This document shows positions 8,204 to 17,579 of a stretch of DNA of 64,000 bases, piece by piece (the stretch's first letter is position 1; each line of letters starts with the position of its first letter). This DNA is from Stenotrophomonas sepilia (GTDB taxonomy: Bacteria; Pseudomonadota; Gammaproteobacteria; Xanthomonadales; Xanthomonadaceae). The notes beneath the pieces are model-generated. The model was not told the DNA's origin. It made no database searches and saw only the letters and a program-made list of their open reading frames with translations. A program made the translations under genes and the position numbers. The stretch covers positions 248,001 to 312,000 of the forward strand of contig NZ_LXXZ01000026.1 in NCBI RefSeq assembly GCF_003244875.1, in the 5' to 3' direction.

Positions 8204-9796
8204 GTGCGATTGGACTGGTGGAAAGAAGGATTGTTGCTGAAGGTGCGCATTCGTCCGGCTGGCCTGATGCTTGCCTTGCTTTATGCAGTTGCCTATTGGG
8301 CAACCCGACAGCTGTCGCTGGATCAGTTCTATTTGCCAGCCGGCATCCGGGTGGCGGCCGTACTGTTGTGCCCGCCGCGCCTGTGGCCGTATCTGCTGCT
8401 GGGCGAATATGCGTACTTTGCACAGTCCCGCGTGCCAATGATCGAGAAGTACGGCCTGACATGGGTCATTGTTGCCTCCGCGTTCCTCATGCCCGCAGTG
8501 ATGTTGATTGTGAAGCTGCAACGGCGACTGATGGCGGAGTCGCAGACGATCGGCCTTTTGTTGATTGCCGCCGCTTCCAGCGTCGTAGTTACGCTGCTGA
8601 ACCTCAGCTTTTCCCATCTGCTCTGGCCAACACCCCCTTCCACGCCCTTCCTGACCAGTGCGGCGCGTTACAGCGTGGGCGACTTCATCGGCATTCTGAC
8701 GGTGGCCCCCATCGCCATGCTGTGGGCGCGACAGGACCTGGGGCAGGAGTGGAACGCTGGACGAAAGACCCCGATGCTGGCGGCACTTTCATCGATGCTC
8801 CTGATCGGGATAGCAGCAACTCAACTGCCCGCAGACTGGGTTGCGCTGAAGGCAACGCTCCTGCTGCTGCTGGCACTCCCCGCGGCCGCACTTACCTGCC
8901 TGTATGGCTGGAAGGGTGCCGCCCTTGCAGTACCGGTGCTCAACATGGTCATCGGCCTGACCACGCCCAACACCCATCCCACCGCATTCGATCCCGCGGC
9001 CTTCATCACCCAGCAGATCATGGCGATCAGCGGCATCGTATTGCTGTTGCTCGGATCACGCATCACCCACTTCTACCATCGTTACAGGCTGCGCGAGATG
9101 GGGGAAAGGGACGCCATCCATCTTGCGAGGAGCTCGCAATTGGCCAGCGAGATGGAGCTGCGTGAGCGTGCCCTGCACCTTCGCAAGCTCGGCGACGGCA
9201 TTGATACCTCACTGGTGGAGCTGGCCGACTGGCTCAAGGCCCAGGGACATCACACAGTGGCCAGCAGCCTTCTGCATACTTCGAATGTACATTCGCGGCT
9301 CCTTCGCGAACAGACAAGCATGGTCTATCCCTCGGGTCTGGAGCATCTTGGGCTTTACGTGGCTTTGCAGGCTGGTGGCATCCGTGAGTCGTGGACGCTG
9401 ACGGAGCGCGTTCTCCGCCCTGATCTGAAAGGCGACCCCTGCAACCTGAGCGTGGAACTGCAGTTGGCCGCTTACCGGACACTGATTGATGCAGTCTCCA
9501 TTCTTCTCAAGCATGAAGGTGGACAGATTCGCATTCGTGCAAGATGCGGCGGAATGGGCTCCAGGCGCGGAATCCTCATGGTCGTGTCGCTGCTGGAGTC
9601 GCGTCGGCGCCTTTCCCAGCAGACAACCATGGCAGCGTTCGAGCGGCTGACCGGGCGAACCCTGCCCTATGACGGGACCGTTGACTGCTATCGCAACCGG
9701 GTCAGGATCCTGTTCCTCGACCGTGAAACAAAACTTGAGACACAGCCCAGTGCTCCATCACGGTACAGCTGCCCTGCACCCTCTGCGCTGCAGTAG
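8204..9796 (+). CDS. MASE1-domain membrane protein with degenerate kinase-like tail (copy 1)
   Basis: Predicted inner-membrane sensor, 530 aa. Residues up to about 310 make eight hydrophobic segments with MASE1 signatures (SLDQFYLPAGIR, LWPYLLLGEYAYF). After the last segment comes a charged helix (ELRERALHLRKLGDGIDTSL) that resembles a HisKA_3 dimerisation helix but lacks the phospho-acceptor His, then a region like a UhpB-type ATPase N-box (LQLAAYRTLIDAVSILL) in which the key Asn and later Gly boxes are missing. I infer a pseudokinase. The GTG at 8204 was chosen because AGGAGAGGGG precedes it; the frame is open from 8078. A paralogue follows at 10854. The ligand is unknown. Confidence 0.8.
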   Translation: MRLDWWKEGLLLKVRIRPAGLMLALLYAVAYWATRQLSLDQFYLPAGIRVAAVLLCPPRLWPYLLLGEYAYFAQSRVPMIEKYGLTWVIVASAFLMPAVMLIVKLQRRLMAESQTIGLLLIAAASSVVVTLLNLSFSHLLWPTPPSTPFLTSAARYSVGDFIGILTVAPIAMLWARQDLGQEWNAGRKTPMLAALSSMLLIGIAATQLPADWVALKATLLLLLALPAAALTCLYGWKGAALAVPVLNMVIGLTTPNTHPTAFDPAAFITQQIMAISGIVLLLLGSRITHFYHRYRLREMGERDAIHLARSSQLASEMELRERALHLRKLGDGIDTSLVELADWLKAQGHHTVASSLLHTSNVHSRLLREQTSMVYPSGLEHLGLYVALQAGGIRESWTLTERVLRPDLKGDPCNLSVELQLAAYRTLIDAVSILLKHEGGQIRIRARCGGMGSRRGILMVVSLLESRRRLSQQTTMAAFERLTGRTLPYDGTVDCYRNRVRILFLDRETKLETQPSAPSRYSCPAPSALQ

Positions 9797-9880
9797 CGCA
9801 TTTCACAGTCAAGCGATCGGATCGAACCAAGGCAGCGGTATCGCATGAACGTCCCGCTCATCCCGCTGGCCAAAGGCGTC

Positions 9881-9911
9881 ATGGGCACCCGGCGAACATC
9901 CGGGTGCCCAT
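9881..9911. terminator. 12-bp hairpin between convergent genes
   Basis: A perfect stem, ATGGGCACCCGG / CCGGGTGCCCAT, with a 7-nt loop lies between the ends of the first MASE1 gene and of the opposing small exported-protein gene. No T-run follows; a terminator role is inferred from position. Confidence 0.45.
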
Positions 9912-9956
9912 GCAGTCTGACACTGAAGCTCTCCGATATCCCGGCAACAGGCGGTA

Positions 9957-10382
9957 TCAGGGTGCCTCTACCGCCCACAAGACATCAGCTCCGCTTGCAT
10001 ATCTGACCAGCGTGAATGCGGGGGACCGATAGACAACCGTCCTGGTGGCTTTGGCGGGAACAGGCAGGCGCTGCTCAGGCAACGACACCTTCGCAGATGG
10101 GTCACCTGCCGGCAGTACCCAGAACGTGCCCGCAGCATTGCCGATCACGATGTGCACGTGGCCCGCGAGATCGTTTACCTGGAAATAATCCATACCATCG
10201 CGCTCGAACCCATAGACCAACCAGCCGGGATCCACGCTCAGGTCCTGTGCCTGCGGAATCGACTGGCCGAGTCCTTGGCCGGCCATCTTGATTCCATGGT
10301 CGTCACTCGGGGCAAAAGCAAGAACGGATACCGGCACCAACATCAACGCACCAGCAAATGCATGAATTCGGAAATTTCCCAC
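9957..10382 (-). CDS. Small exported protein of unknown function
   Basis: 141 aa. The GTG at 10382 is preceded by GGAGG with a 5-nt spacer and starts a clean signal peptide (FRIHAFAGALMLVPVSVLAFA), so I chose it over the much longer open frame that reaches 10586. That upstream part overlaps the response-regulator fossil and is not coding. The mature part (about 117 aa) has no Cys and no motif I recognise; it is rich in Val and contains segments such as WLVYGFERDGMDYF and HVHIVIGNAAGTFWVLPAG that suggest beta strands. It lies antisense between two duplicated plus-strand genes, so it entered after the duplication or replaced part of the lost regulator gene. Confidence 0.65.
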   Translation of the reverse strand: MGNFRIHAFAGALMLVPVSVLAFAPSDDHGIKMAGQGLGQSIPQAQDLSVDPGWLVYGFERDGMDYFQVNDLAGHVHIVIGNAAGTFWVLPAGDPSAKVSLPEQRLPVPAKATRTVVYRSPAFTLVRYASGADVLWAVEAP

Positions 10383-10514
10383 ACTAACCTCCAGGTTGGA
10401 TGCAATACGGATCAAGCAGGATGCTACCCCCAATCGCATCAGCATATACCGGGCGGACTCCGTAAAGCCCATGGGACATAATCGACTGGATCGATGCAAA
10501 CCCATGCCACGCCG

Positions 10515-10835
10515 ATGCAGCGTCCGAAATCGCCAATACCCGTAGCGAAACCCGCCCACGGTGCGGGTCAGCTGCATCTGCGACAAATGACCTGGACAGG
10601 CGCGTGTAACAGCAGGACATTGTCGATTGCGCGATAGTGAACACAGTGGACAGCATCAACTGCCGAATGTAGCGGGTGCAACGGCTGCAACGTGATCGAA
10701 CCGAGGACGCGCTGATTGTGGATGATTCACCGTCCGCTGGTGGCTATGCCGACGCACTGCTGACCGTGTAGGGCCACGAAGCGCAGGAAGCCGGCAATTG
10801 CAGCGCAAAGGGAGGCCAGACACCTCGATTGCGCC
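10515..10835 (+). pseudogene. Remnant of a response-regulator/GGDEF gene (paralogue of 12563-13906)
   Basis: This stretch aligns with the intact regulator gene downstream. Positions 10651-10800 match 12931-13080 without a gap, about 109 of 150 bases identical by hand count. The recognisable peptide is VQRLQRDR...LIVDDSPSAGGYADALL, against VQRLERNR...[17 protein letters not shown] in the intact protein. An in-frame TAG at 10769-10771 stands where the intact gene has a Tyr codon, and upstream (10515-10650) the alignment needs small indels. No start, GGDEF part or full REC domain survives. It lies right before the second MASE1 gene, in the place expected if a MASE1-regulator pair was duplicated in tandem and the first regulator decayed. 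Confidence 0.8.
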
Positions 10836-10853
10836 CTTCTCCGACTGTCGATA

Positions 10854-12467
10854 ATGTCTACGGACGTGGCCAGTCATCATTGGCCGGGAGGCAAGAGGCG
10901 GGGCTTGGACCGATTCAAAGAAGCAATTGAACTGAGCTTCCGGATCCGACCCGTCGGAATCGCACTCGCGGCCGTCTACGCTTTGAGCTGCCTTGTCTCG
11001 CGTCAGTTCTCGCTGGATCAGTTCTTCCTGCCAGCGGGCATCCGGGCAGCGGCACTCCTGATCGTCCCGACCCGCCTGTGGCCCTACCTGCTGCTTGGCG
11101 AGTACGCCTACTTCGCAACCCTGCGCATCCCCATGATCGACAGCTACGGCCTGGCCTGGGTCATCCTGGCCTCGACGCTGCTGATGCCGATGGCGATGCT
11201 GGTGGTCCACCTGCACCGCATGAGAATGCCATCGGAGTCCGCCGCCGGCCTCTGGCTGCTGTCGCTGACCTTCTGCACGGCGTTGTTCGTCCCGGTTCTC
11301 AATATGGGCATTTCATTCGCCCTGTGGTCGAACCCGCCGCCGAGCAACCTGCTTAGCGCAGTTGATCGCACGATCTTTGGCCACTTCGCCGCCATCATTA
11401 CCCTCGTGCCACTGGCATTCCTCTGGTCGCGACGAGACGCGGCCCCCAATTGGACGCGCCGCTTTGCTGCACCTACGGTCACGGCCATCCTGGTGATGCT
11501 GGTCCTGGCCCTGTGCATGCAGCTTACGGCCATCAGCGCCCACACCACACGCACCCACCTGGTGCTGCTGTCCTCCCTACCGGCGATCGCCCTGACCTTC
11601 ATGCATGGGTGGCGTGGCGCTGCCATCGCGATTCCGCTGTTGAACCTTCCACTCCATTTCGCCACTCCCAGCACCGGCCTACCGTCCTCGTTCGACCTGG
11701 GCACCTTCGCCACCCAGCAGAACATGGCCGTGATGAGTGTCGCACTGCTCGCCCTGGGATCCAGCATCAGCTATCACCACGAACGTGCACGGTCCCGTGG
11801 ACTGGCTGAGGAAACCACATTGCGCTTGGCACGTAGTTCGCATCAGATCCGTGAGCGTGAACTTCGCGAGCGCGCCTCCCATCTCAGGCAACTCGGCGAA
11901 GGCATGGACAGCTCGCTCGGCGAGATGGTCAGCTGGCTGAAGGCGCAGGGGCATCATGCGGTGGCCAACAGCCTGCAGCACGCCTCATCCGTGCACTCGC
12001 GGCTGTTCCGTGAACAGGCCAGTCTGGTCTACCCCACGGGGCTGGAGCAGGTTGGGCTGTATATCGCGCTGCGCGTTGGCGGCGCGTGCGAGAACTGGGA
12101 CAACTCCCATCGCGTGATACCGCCCCGGCTGGAGGGGAACCCCTGCATGCTGACTGTTGACCTGCAGCTCGCCATCTATCGCTCGCTGATCGAGGCGGTG
12201 TCGCTGCTGCTGGAGCTGGAGTCGGGACAGGTCAGCGTGCGCGCCCGGAGCGGCCAGGCTGGCGACCGCCGCGGCATTGTGGTGGTCGTGGGCCTGCTTG
12301 ACCGCAGTTGCACGCTGTCGAGTGGGACCGTTCAGCAGGCCACGGAGCGTCTGGCCGGCCGGATAATGGCCTACGGCGGTACGGTGCATTGCCGTGGCAA
12401 CCGGCTCCGGTTCGTCCTGCACGAATCCATTGCGGGCACAGCGGCGTCATTCACATCGCCCGCCTGA
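10854..12467 (+). CDS. MASE1-domain membrane protein with degenerate kinase-like tail (copy 2)
   Basis: Paralogue of the protein at 8204-9796, 537 aa, with the same plan: eight hydrophobic segments including SLDQFFLPAGIR and LWPYLLLGEYAYF, then a charged helix (RELRERASHLRQLGEGMDSSL) and a degenerate ATPase-like end (LQLAIYRSLIEAVSLLLELE). The phospho-acceptor His and the glycine-rich ATP lid are absent. The ATG at 10854 lacks a Shine-Dalgarno sequence; a TTG at 10905, with GAGG upstream and alignment to the start of copy 1, may be the true start. The REC-REC-GGDEF gene follows 95 nt downstream in the same direction, so the two probably form a sensor-output pair. Confidence 0.8.
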   Translation: MSTDVASHHWPGGKRRGLDRFKEAIELSFRIRPVGIALAAVYALSCLVSRQFSLDQFFLPAGIRAAALLIVPTRLWPYLLLGEYAYFATLRIPMIDSYGLAWVILASTLLMPMAMLVVHLHRMRMPSESAAGLWLLSLTFCTALFVPVLNMGISFALWSNPPPSNLLSAVDRTIFGHFAAIITLVPLAFLWSRRDAAPNWTRRFAAPTVTAILVMLVLALCMQLTAISAHTTRTHLVLLSSLPAIALTFMHGWRGAAIAIPLLNLPLHFATPSTGLPSSFDLGTFATQQNMAVMSVALLALGSSISYHHERARSRGLAEETTLRLARSSHQIRERELRERASHLRQLGEGMDSSLGEMVSWLKAQGHHAVANSLQHASSVHSRLFREQASLVYPTGLEQVGLYIALRVGGACENWDNSHRVIPPRLEGNPCMLTVDLQLAIYRSLIEAVSLLLELESGQVSVRARSGQAGDRRGIVVVVGLLDRSCTLSSGTVQQATERLAGRIMAYGGTVHCRGNRLRFVLHESIAGTAASFTSPA

Positions 12468-12562
12468 TCGCCGAACGACACGCAGGGCATACTGCCCCGC
12501 TAAAGTTACACCCGAAACCGCCGCTATCCGTGCCGAGCCCCTCCCTCGTGAGCCACCGCATC

Positions 12563-13906
12563 ATGCCCGTGCTGCCGCAGGCCGCCGTCGATGGCGACCT
12601 GGCCGATCCGCTGCCGCAGCGGATCCTGCTGGTCGAAAACTCCCGTGCGTTCACCGGCATGCTGCGCGAAGCCATCGAGCAGCGCCTGGAACTGCCGGTG
12701 GTGATTGCCTCCACCCTGGCCGAGGCCGACCGGCTGCTCAGCGAAGGCGGGGGCTGGTTCCTGGTGCTGACCGGACTGGTGCTGGCCGACGGCGACCGCG
12801 ATGCAGTGGTCGAGTTCTTCCTCAAGCGCGACCTGCCGACGGTGGTGGTCAGCGGCGTTTACGACGAGGACCTGCGCAAGCGCGTACTACAGCAGCAGAT
12901 CATCGACTACGTGCTGAAGAATACCCCGGGCAGCATCGACTACCTGGTGTGGCTGGTGCAGCGGCTGGAACGCAACCGGCGCATCGCCGCGCTGGTGGTG
13001 GACGATTCGCCGTCCGCACGTGGCTATGCCGCCGCCCTGCTGCGGATGTATGGGCATGAGGTGCACGAAGCCGCCGACGGCAACGAGGGCCTGGCTGCTA
13101 TCGAGGCGCATCCGGCGATCCGCCTGGCGGTGGTCGACCAGGAAATGCCCGGCATGCAAGGCGTGGAATTCACCCGTCGCCTGCGCACCCTGCGCTCGCG
13201 CGACAAGGTGGCGGTGATCGGCATCTCCGGCAATACCGACGCCTCATTGATCCCGCGCTTCCTGAAGAACGGCGCCAACGATTTCCTGCGCAAGCCGTTC
13301 TCGCGCGAGGAGTTCTTCTGCCGCGTCTCGCAGAACGTGGACCAGCTGGAACTGATCGGCACCCTGCAGGACCTGGCCACCCGCGACTTCCTCACCGGCC
13401 TGCCCAACCGGCGCTTCTTCCTGGAGCAGAGCCAGCGCCAGCTGCCGCAGCTGCAGCTGCACGGCCAATGCGTGGCGGTGGCGATGATCGACATCGACCA
13501 CTTCAAGCACATCAACGACACCCATGGCCACGAAGCAGGCGACGACGCGCTGCGCGCGGTGGCCGGCGCGGTGACCGCGCATGCACGCAGCCACGACCTG
13601 ATCGCGCGCTTCGGCGGCGAGGAGTTCTGCCTGCTGGTGCCAGACATGGAACAGGACGAGGCGCTGCTGTACTTCGAGGAGCTGCGCCAGCGCATCGCCG
13701 CACTGGAGGTGGACATCGGCACCGCTACCCTGCGCATGACGGTCAGCATCGGCCTGTGCTGCCTGCGCCCGCAGCGCGATGCGCTGCACCGGCTGATCTC
13801 CGAGGCCGACCGCCAGCTGTACCTGGCCAAGGCCGGTGGCCGCAACCGGGTCAGCTGCACCACGGTGGCCAGCCCGCTGCGTCCACGCGAGCCTGCGCTG
13901 ACCTGA
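12563..13906 (+). CDS. REC-REC-GGDEF diguanylate cyclase
   Basis: Cytoplasmic c-di-GMP synthase of about 447 aa. Residues 20-130 form a first receiver-like domain ([18 protein letters not shown]) that keeps few acidic pocket residues. A canonical second receiver follows ([18 protein letters not shown], acceptor Asp in VVDQEMPGM, Lys in FLRKPF). The C-terminal cyclase domain has [22 protein letters not shown] and the active site RFGGEEFC. An RxxD inhibitory site (RSHD) sits five residues before GGEEF, so product inhibition is expected. The start is uncertain: ATG 12563 or GTG 12548, neither with a good ribosome site. The degraded second copy lies upstream at 10515-10835. Confidence 0.88.
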   Translation: MPVLPQAAVDGDLADPLPQRILLVENSRAFTGMLREAIEQRLELPVVIASTLAEADRLLSEGGGWFLVLTGLVLADGDRDAVVEFFLKRDLPTVVVSGVYDEDLRKRVLQQQIIDYVLKNTPGSIDYLVWLVQRLERNRRIAALVVDDSPSARGYAAALLRMYGHEVHEAADGNEGLAAIEAHPAIRLAVVDQEMPGMQGVEFTRRLRTLRSRDKVAVIGISGNTDASLIPRFLKNGANDFLRKPFSREEFFCRVSQNVDQLELIGTLQDLATRDFLTGLPNRRFFLEQSQRQLPQLQLHGQCVAVAMIDIDHFKHINDTHGHEAGDDALRAVAGAVTAHARSHDLIARFGGEEFCLLVPDMEQDEALLYFEELRQRIAALEVDIGTATLRMTVSIGLCCLRPQRDALHRLISEADRQLYLAKAGGRNRVSCTTVASPLRPREPALT

Positions 13907-13916
13907 CCGGCTCGCT

Positions 13917-13930
13917 TTGATCCAGATCAA
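13917..13930. promoter_or_regulatory. FNR/Anr-type box (TTGAT-N4-ATCAA)
   Basis: A perfect TTGAT-CCAG-ATCAA palindrome, the consensus of FNR/Anr/Dnr regulators. Its centre (13923.5) is 41.5 nt from a start point predicted by the -10-like TACAGT at 13953-13958, which is the class II activation distance. The bacteriohemerythrin ATG follows at 13992. An O2-responsive regulator controlling an O2-binding protein makes sense. Confidence 0.65.
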
Positions 13931-13991
13931 CGCCGTTCCCGCACGGCAGCTCTACAGTCGGCCCCGACATACGCATGAAGGGGAGCCGGGG

Positions 13992-14453
13992 ATGGCACTA
14001 CTGGTCTGGCAGGACGATCTGAACATCGGCATCGATGTGATCGACCAACAACACCGCCGCATCATCGAGATGCTCAACCACCTGCACGTGGCGCAGACCA
14101 GCCTGCAGCGTGCAGCGGTGGGTGAAGTGATCGACGAAGTCGTCGACTACACCATGTCGCACTTCGCGTTCGAGGAAGAGCTCATGGAGGAGGCGGGCTA
14201 CCCGTTCTGTGCAGCGCACAAGCGCGTGCATGAGATCTTCATCAAGCGCGTGGCCGAGTACCGGTTGCGCTTCCAGGCCGGCGAGGACATCAGCGACGAA
14301 CTGCGCACCATGCTCTCGCGCTGGTTGTTCAACCACATCCGCGGCGATGATCAGGCCTATGCCGAACAGGTCAAGGCGCACCTGAACCAGTTCACCCGCG
14401 AGCACCAAGGCGGTGGCTGGCTGGGACGCACGCTCAAGCGCTTCTTTGGCTGA
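13992..14453 (+). CDS. Bacteriohemerythrin
   Basis: Single-domain non-haem di-iron O2-binding protein, 153 aa. All expected ligands are visible: His in DQQHRR, His and Glu in [11 protein letters not shown], two His in [10 protein letters not shown], and His/Asp in FNHIRGDD. The first residues [19 protein letters not shown] match the family start. The ATG at 13992 was chosen because the domain begins there and AAGGGGAGCCGGGG precedes it, although the frame is open from 13917. The basic C-terminal tail ([11 protein letters not shown]) is longer than the minimal fold. It follows a diguanylate cyclase gene, and O2 sensing or delivery linked to that signalling is an inference. Its 3' end overlaps the opposing transporter gene by 20 nt. 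Confidence 0.93.
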   Translation: MALLVWQDDLNIGIDVIDQQHRRIIEMLNHLHVAQTSLQRAAVGEVIDEVVDYTMSHFAFEEELMEEAGYPFCAAHKRVHEIFIKRVAEYRLRFQAGEDISDELRTMLSRWLFNHIRGDDQAYAEQVKAHLNQFTREHQGGGWLGRTLKRFFG

Positions 14454-15744
14454 ACCGCAGCGCGCGCCGGTGCAGTGCCACCAGCGCGCACAGCGTCGCT
14501 GCCGCAGTCAGGCACAGGTAGTAGCCGACCGCGACCAGGCCGAAGCGTTCGGCCAGCCAGGTGGCCAGGTACGGCGCCGGTGCCGCACCCAGAATGCCGG
14601 CCAGGTTGAATGACAGCGATGCGCCGGTGTAGCGCACCTCCACCGGGTAGATCTCGGCCAGGAAGGTACCGCAGGGGCCATAGGTCAGGCCCATCAGGAA
14701 CAGGCCCAGGCACAGGAAGGCGGTGACCATCCACGGGCTGTGCGGCTGGAACAGCGGCGCGAACAGCACGCCAAAACCGATGATCAGCACGCTGGCCACG
14801 ATCATCGTGCGGCGCGTCCCCCAACGGTCGCCATAGCGCGCCGACAGCGGGATGCCCAGCGCGAAGAACAGCATGCCGGCCATCTGCATCAGCAGGAACT
14901 GCTCGCGGCTGTAACCCAGCACGGCCGTGCCGTGGCCGAGGCTGAACACGGTCATCAGGTAGAACAGCACGAAGGTGGCGAACGCGCCCAGGGTACCCAG
15001 CAGCATCGGCACCGGGTGGTCACGCAGCACCGTCCACATCGGCAGCCGCACCGGCGCCTTGCGCTCCAGCGCCTGCTTGAAGTCGGGGGTCTCGTGGATG
15101 TTCAACCGCACCCACAGGCCGAGGCCGACCAGCAGCGCGCTGGCCACGAAAGGAATGCGCCAGCCCCATTGCAGGAAGTCGGCCTGGCTCAGGCAACGGC
15201 CAAGCACCAGGAAGATGCCGGCCGACAGCAGGAAGCCGAGCGGTGCACCCAGCTGCGGGAACATGCCGTACCAGGCACGCTTGCCCGGCGGTGCGTTCTC
15301 GGTGGCCAGCAGCACTGCCCCGCCCCACTCCCCGCCCAGACCCAGGCCCTGGCCGAAACGGCACAGCGCCAGCAGCGCCGGCGCCCACAGCCCGATCTGT
15401 GCGTGCGTCGGCAGCAGGCCGATCAGCACCGTGGACAGCCCCATGGTCAGCAGCGCAGCCACCAGGGTGGCCTTGCGGCCGATGCGATCGCCGAAATGGC
15501 CGAACACTGCCGAGCCAACCGGGCGTGCGATGAAGGCCACCGCGAAGGTTGCCAGCGACTGCAGCAAGGCTGCCTGTTCGCTGCTGTCCGGGAAGAACAG
15601 GTGCGGGAACACCAGCACCGCGGCCGTGGCGTAGATGTAGAAGTCGAAGAACTCGATCGTGGTACCGATCAGGCTGGCCAGCAGAACACGACGGGGGGAA
15701 TTCACGGGCGGCGCGGCAGCGGTGATCGTCGACATCGGCAACAT
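14434..15744 (-). CDS. MFS transporter, metabolite:H+ symporter family
   Basis: Inner-membrane symporter of about 436 aa with 12 predicted membrane segments. It has the metabolite:H+ symporter (ShiA/ProP/KgtP-like) hallmarks: [16 protein letters not shown] in TM1, [11 protein letters not shown] in loop 2-3, [15 protein letters not shown] in TM4 and the second-half repeat YGDRWGTRR. The substrate cannot be read from the sequence; an organic acid, betaine or polyamine breakdown product is possible given its neighbours. ATG at 15744 or 15735 could start it, neither with a clear ribosome site; the open frame further upstream runs through repeat sequence and is not coding. Confidence 0.85.
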   Translation of the reverse strand: MLPMSTITAAAPPVNSPRRVLLASLIGTTIEFFDFYIYATAAVLVFPHLFFPDSSEQAALLQSLATFAVAFIARPVGSAVFGHFGDRIGRKATLVAALLTMGLSTVLIGLLPTHAQIGLWAPALLALCRFGQGLGLGGEWGGAVLLATENAPPGKRAWYGMFPQLGAPLGFLLSAGIFLVLGRCLSQADFLQWGWRIPFVASALLVGLGLWVRLNIHETPDFKQALERKAPVRLPMWTVLRDHPVPMLLGTLGAFATFVLFYLMTVFSLGHGTAVLGYSREQFLLMQMAGMLFFALGIPLSARYGDRWGTRRTMIVASVLIIGFGVLFAPLFQPHSPWMVTAFLCLGLFLMGLTYGPCGTFLAEIYPVEVRYTGASLSFNLAGILGAAPAPYLATWLAERFGLVAVGYYLCLTAAATLCALVALHRRALRFSQRSA

Positions 15745-15839
15745 GGGAAATGGCAGATCGCCCGATTCTGCCACGGGCAGGCGGCGGTACGGCACGATGG
15801 TTTCAGCCGACACCGATGCCAACGAGGGGCCAGGCGCCT

Positions 15840-15946
15840 CTGTAACGTCGAGCCATGCTCGACGGTTCTTCTCTTCGCGAGATGCAGCCGAGCATGGCTC
15901 GGCTCTACAGAAGAACGAACGGCAGTCGAGCATCCCTCGACTCTAC
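15840..15946. repeat. Cluster of three SMAG-type palindromes
   Basis: Three short stem-loops with a GTAG-type end (CTAC as written): 15842-15862 (GTCGAGCCATGCTCGAC core), 15886-15908 (AGCCGAGCATGGCTCGGCT core) and 15924-15946 (AGTCGAGCATCCCTCGACT core). They fill most of the gap between the transporter start and the end of puuC. They fit the Stenotrophomonas GTAG repetitive palindromes. Confidence 0.75.
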
Positions 15947-15978
15947 AGAGAGCGAACAGCCGTCCAGCAGTCGCGTCG

Positions 15979-17475
15979 TTACAACTGGATCCAGGTGGCC
16001 TTGATCTCGCTGTACTTGTCGAACGCATGCAGCGATTTGTCGCGCCCGTTGCCGGACTGCTTGTAGCCACCGAACGGAGCGGTCATGTCGCCGCCATCCC
16101 AGCCGTTCACCCATATGCTGCCGGCGCGCAGCTGGCGCGCGACGCGGTGGGCCCGCCCCAGGTCCCGTGTCCACAGGCCGGCGGCCAGGCCGTAGCGGCT
16201 GTCATTGGCCACGCGCACCGCTTCGGCCTCGTCTTCGAACCCCAGCACGGCCAGCACCGGCCCGAACACTTCCTCGCGCGCCAGTGCCTGCTCCGGACGC
16301 ACCTGGTCGAACACGGTGGGCTGGACGTAGCTGCCGCCGGCTTCCACTTCGGCGCGCCGCCCACCCAGCAGCAACCGGGCGCCCTCGCCTTCGGCGCGCG
16401 CGATATCGTCCATCACCTTGTCCAGGTGCGCGGCATCCACCAGCGCACCCATCGGCGCATCGGGGTCCAATGGATGGCGGGGGTGCATGTGCTGGCCATA
16501 GGCAACCACCTGATGCACGAAATCCTCGCGGATCGAACGCTGTACCAGAAGCCGCGAACCTGCGGTACAGACCTCGCCCTGGTTGAAGAAGATACCCTGT
16601 GCCACCGCCTTCGCGGCGGCGTCCAGATCAGGGGCGTCGGCGAACACCACATGCGGGCTCTTGCCGCCACACTCCAGCCAGACCCGCTTGAGGTTGGATC
16701 GCCCGGAACACTGCAGCAGCTTCGCGCCCGTGGCGGTGGAGCCGGTGAAGGCGAGCACGTCCACATCCATGTGCAGGGCCAACGGCTCACCGACGCGCGC
16801 ACCGTACCCCGGCAGCACGTTCAGCACGCCCTCTGGCAGGCCCGCTTCGGCGGCCAGCGCCGCCAGCCGCAACGCACTCAAGGGCGAGCGCTCGGACGGC
16901 TTGAGCACCACCGAGTTGCCCATGGCCAATGCAGGCGCGATCTTCCAGCAGGCCATCAGCAGCGGAAAGTTCCACGGAACGATCGCGGCCACGACCCCGG
17001 CGGCCTCGCGCGTGACCAGTCCCAGTTCGTGCGGGCCGGTCGGCGCGATCTCGCCGTACAGCTTGTCGACGGCCTCGGCGGTCCAGCGCAGGCAGCGCAC
17101 CGCGCCTGGCAGGTCGATGCGGCGCGCATCACGCACCGGCTTGCCCATGTCCAGGGTTTCCAGCAGGGCCAGCTCGTCGGCGTGCTTTTCCACCAACGCC
17201 GCCAAGGCCAGCAGCACGCGCTTGCGATGGGACGGGCTTGCCTGCGACCAGTGCCCCGCCTCGAAGCTGCGCCGCGCGGCCAGTACCGCGCGCTCCACGT
17301 CCTGCGCGTCGCAGTCGGCGACCGCCCCCAGTACGCGACCGTCGATCGGGCTGACGCAGTCGAAACGGGCGCCGCTGGCTGCATCGACATAGCGGCCATC
17401 GATGAAGGCCTGGCCTGGCATCGACAGCTGGAGGGCCAGCGCCTGCCAATGGCTGCGGTCGGGAAAATCGGCCAT
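15979..17475 (-). CDS. puuC: Gamma-glutamyl-gamma-aminobutyraldehyde dehydrogenase
   Basis: NAD(P)-dependent aldehyde dehydrogenase, 498 aa (E. coli PuuC 495). It should oxidise the aldehyde made by PuuB to gamma-glutamyl-GABA. Catalytic residues are visible: Asn169 in VPWNF, Lys192 in LKPSE, Glu268 in LECGGKSPH and Cys303 in GEVCTAGS; FTGST is the NAD loop. The ATG at 17475 is preceded by GGAG; an in-frame ATG at 17490 lies just upstream. The LETLDMGKP and GGYKQSGNGRDKS segments are typical of the PuuC group. It diverges from the aminotransferase gene over about 100 nt. Confidence 0.85.
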   Translation of the reverse strand: MADFPDRSHWQALALQLSMPGQAFIDGRYVDAASGARFDCVSPIDGRVLGAVADCDAQDVERAVLAARRSFEAGHWSQASPSHRKRVLLALAALVEKHADELALLETLDMGKPVRDARRIDLPGAVRCLRWTAEAVDKLYGEIAPTGPHELGLVTREAAGVVAAIVPWNFPLLMACWKIAPALAMGNSVVLKPSERSPLSALRLAALAAEAGLPEGVLNVLPGYGARVGEPLALHMDVDVLAFTGSTATGAKLLQCSGRSNLKRVWLECGGKSPHVVFADAPDLDAAAKAVAQGIFFNQGEVCTAGSRLLVQRSIREDFVHQVVAYGQHMHPRHPLDPDAPMGALVDAAHLDKVMDDIARAEGEGARLLLGGRRAEVEAGGSYVQPTVFDQVRPEQALAREEVFGPVLAVLGFEDEAEAVRVANDSRYGLAAGLWTRDLGRAHRVARQLRAGSIWVNGWDGGDMTAPFGGYKQSGNGRDKSLHAFDKYSEIKATWIQL

Positions 17476-17579
17476 GGGAAGCTCCAGCATTCAACGAACC
17501 TTGGTTATACCGGGGTCACCGCGACTCCGCCGTGACGTGGCTGCGCTACATTCATCGCATCGGACCCGATGGAGCTGGC

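Noticed and set aside
10383-10586. Longer N-terminus for the small exported protein
   Set aside because: It runs antisense through the regulator fossil and would bury the signal peptide; GTG 10382 has a strong ribosome site.
15840-15946. Repeat cluster as a CRISPR array
   Set aside because: Three short palindromes of unequal sequence, irregular spacing and no cas genes; they match the GTAG palindrome family.
14740-17535. A 931-codon open frame on the plus strand
   Set aside because: It lies antisense to the MFS transporter and puuC. The composition is His/Gln/Arg-rich, as in reverse frames of GC-rich genes, and has no domain.
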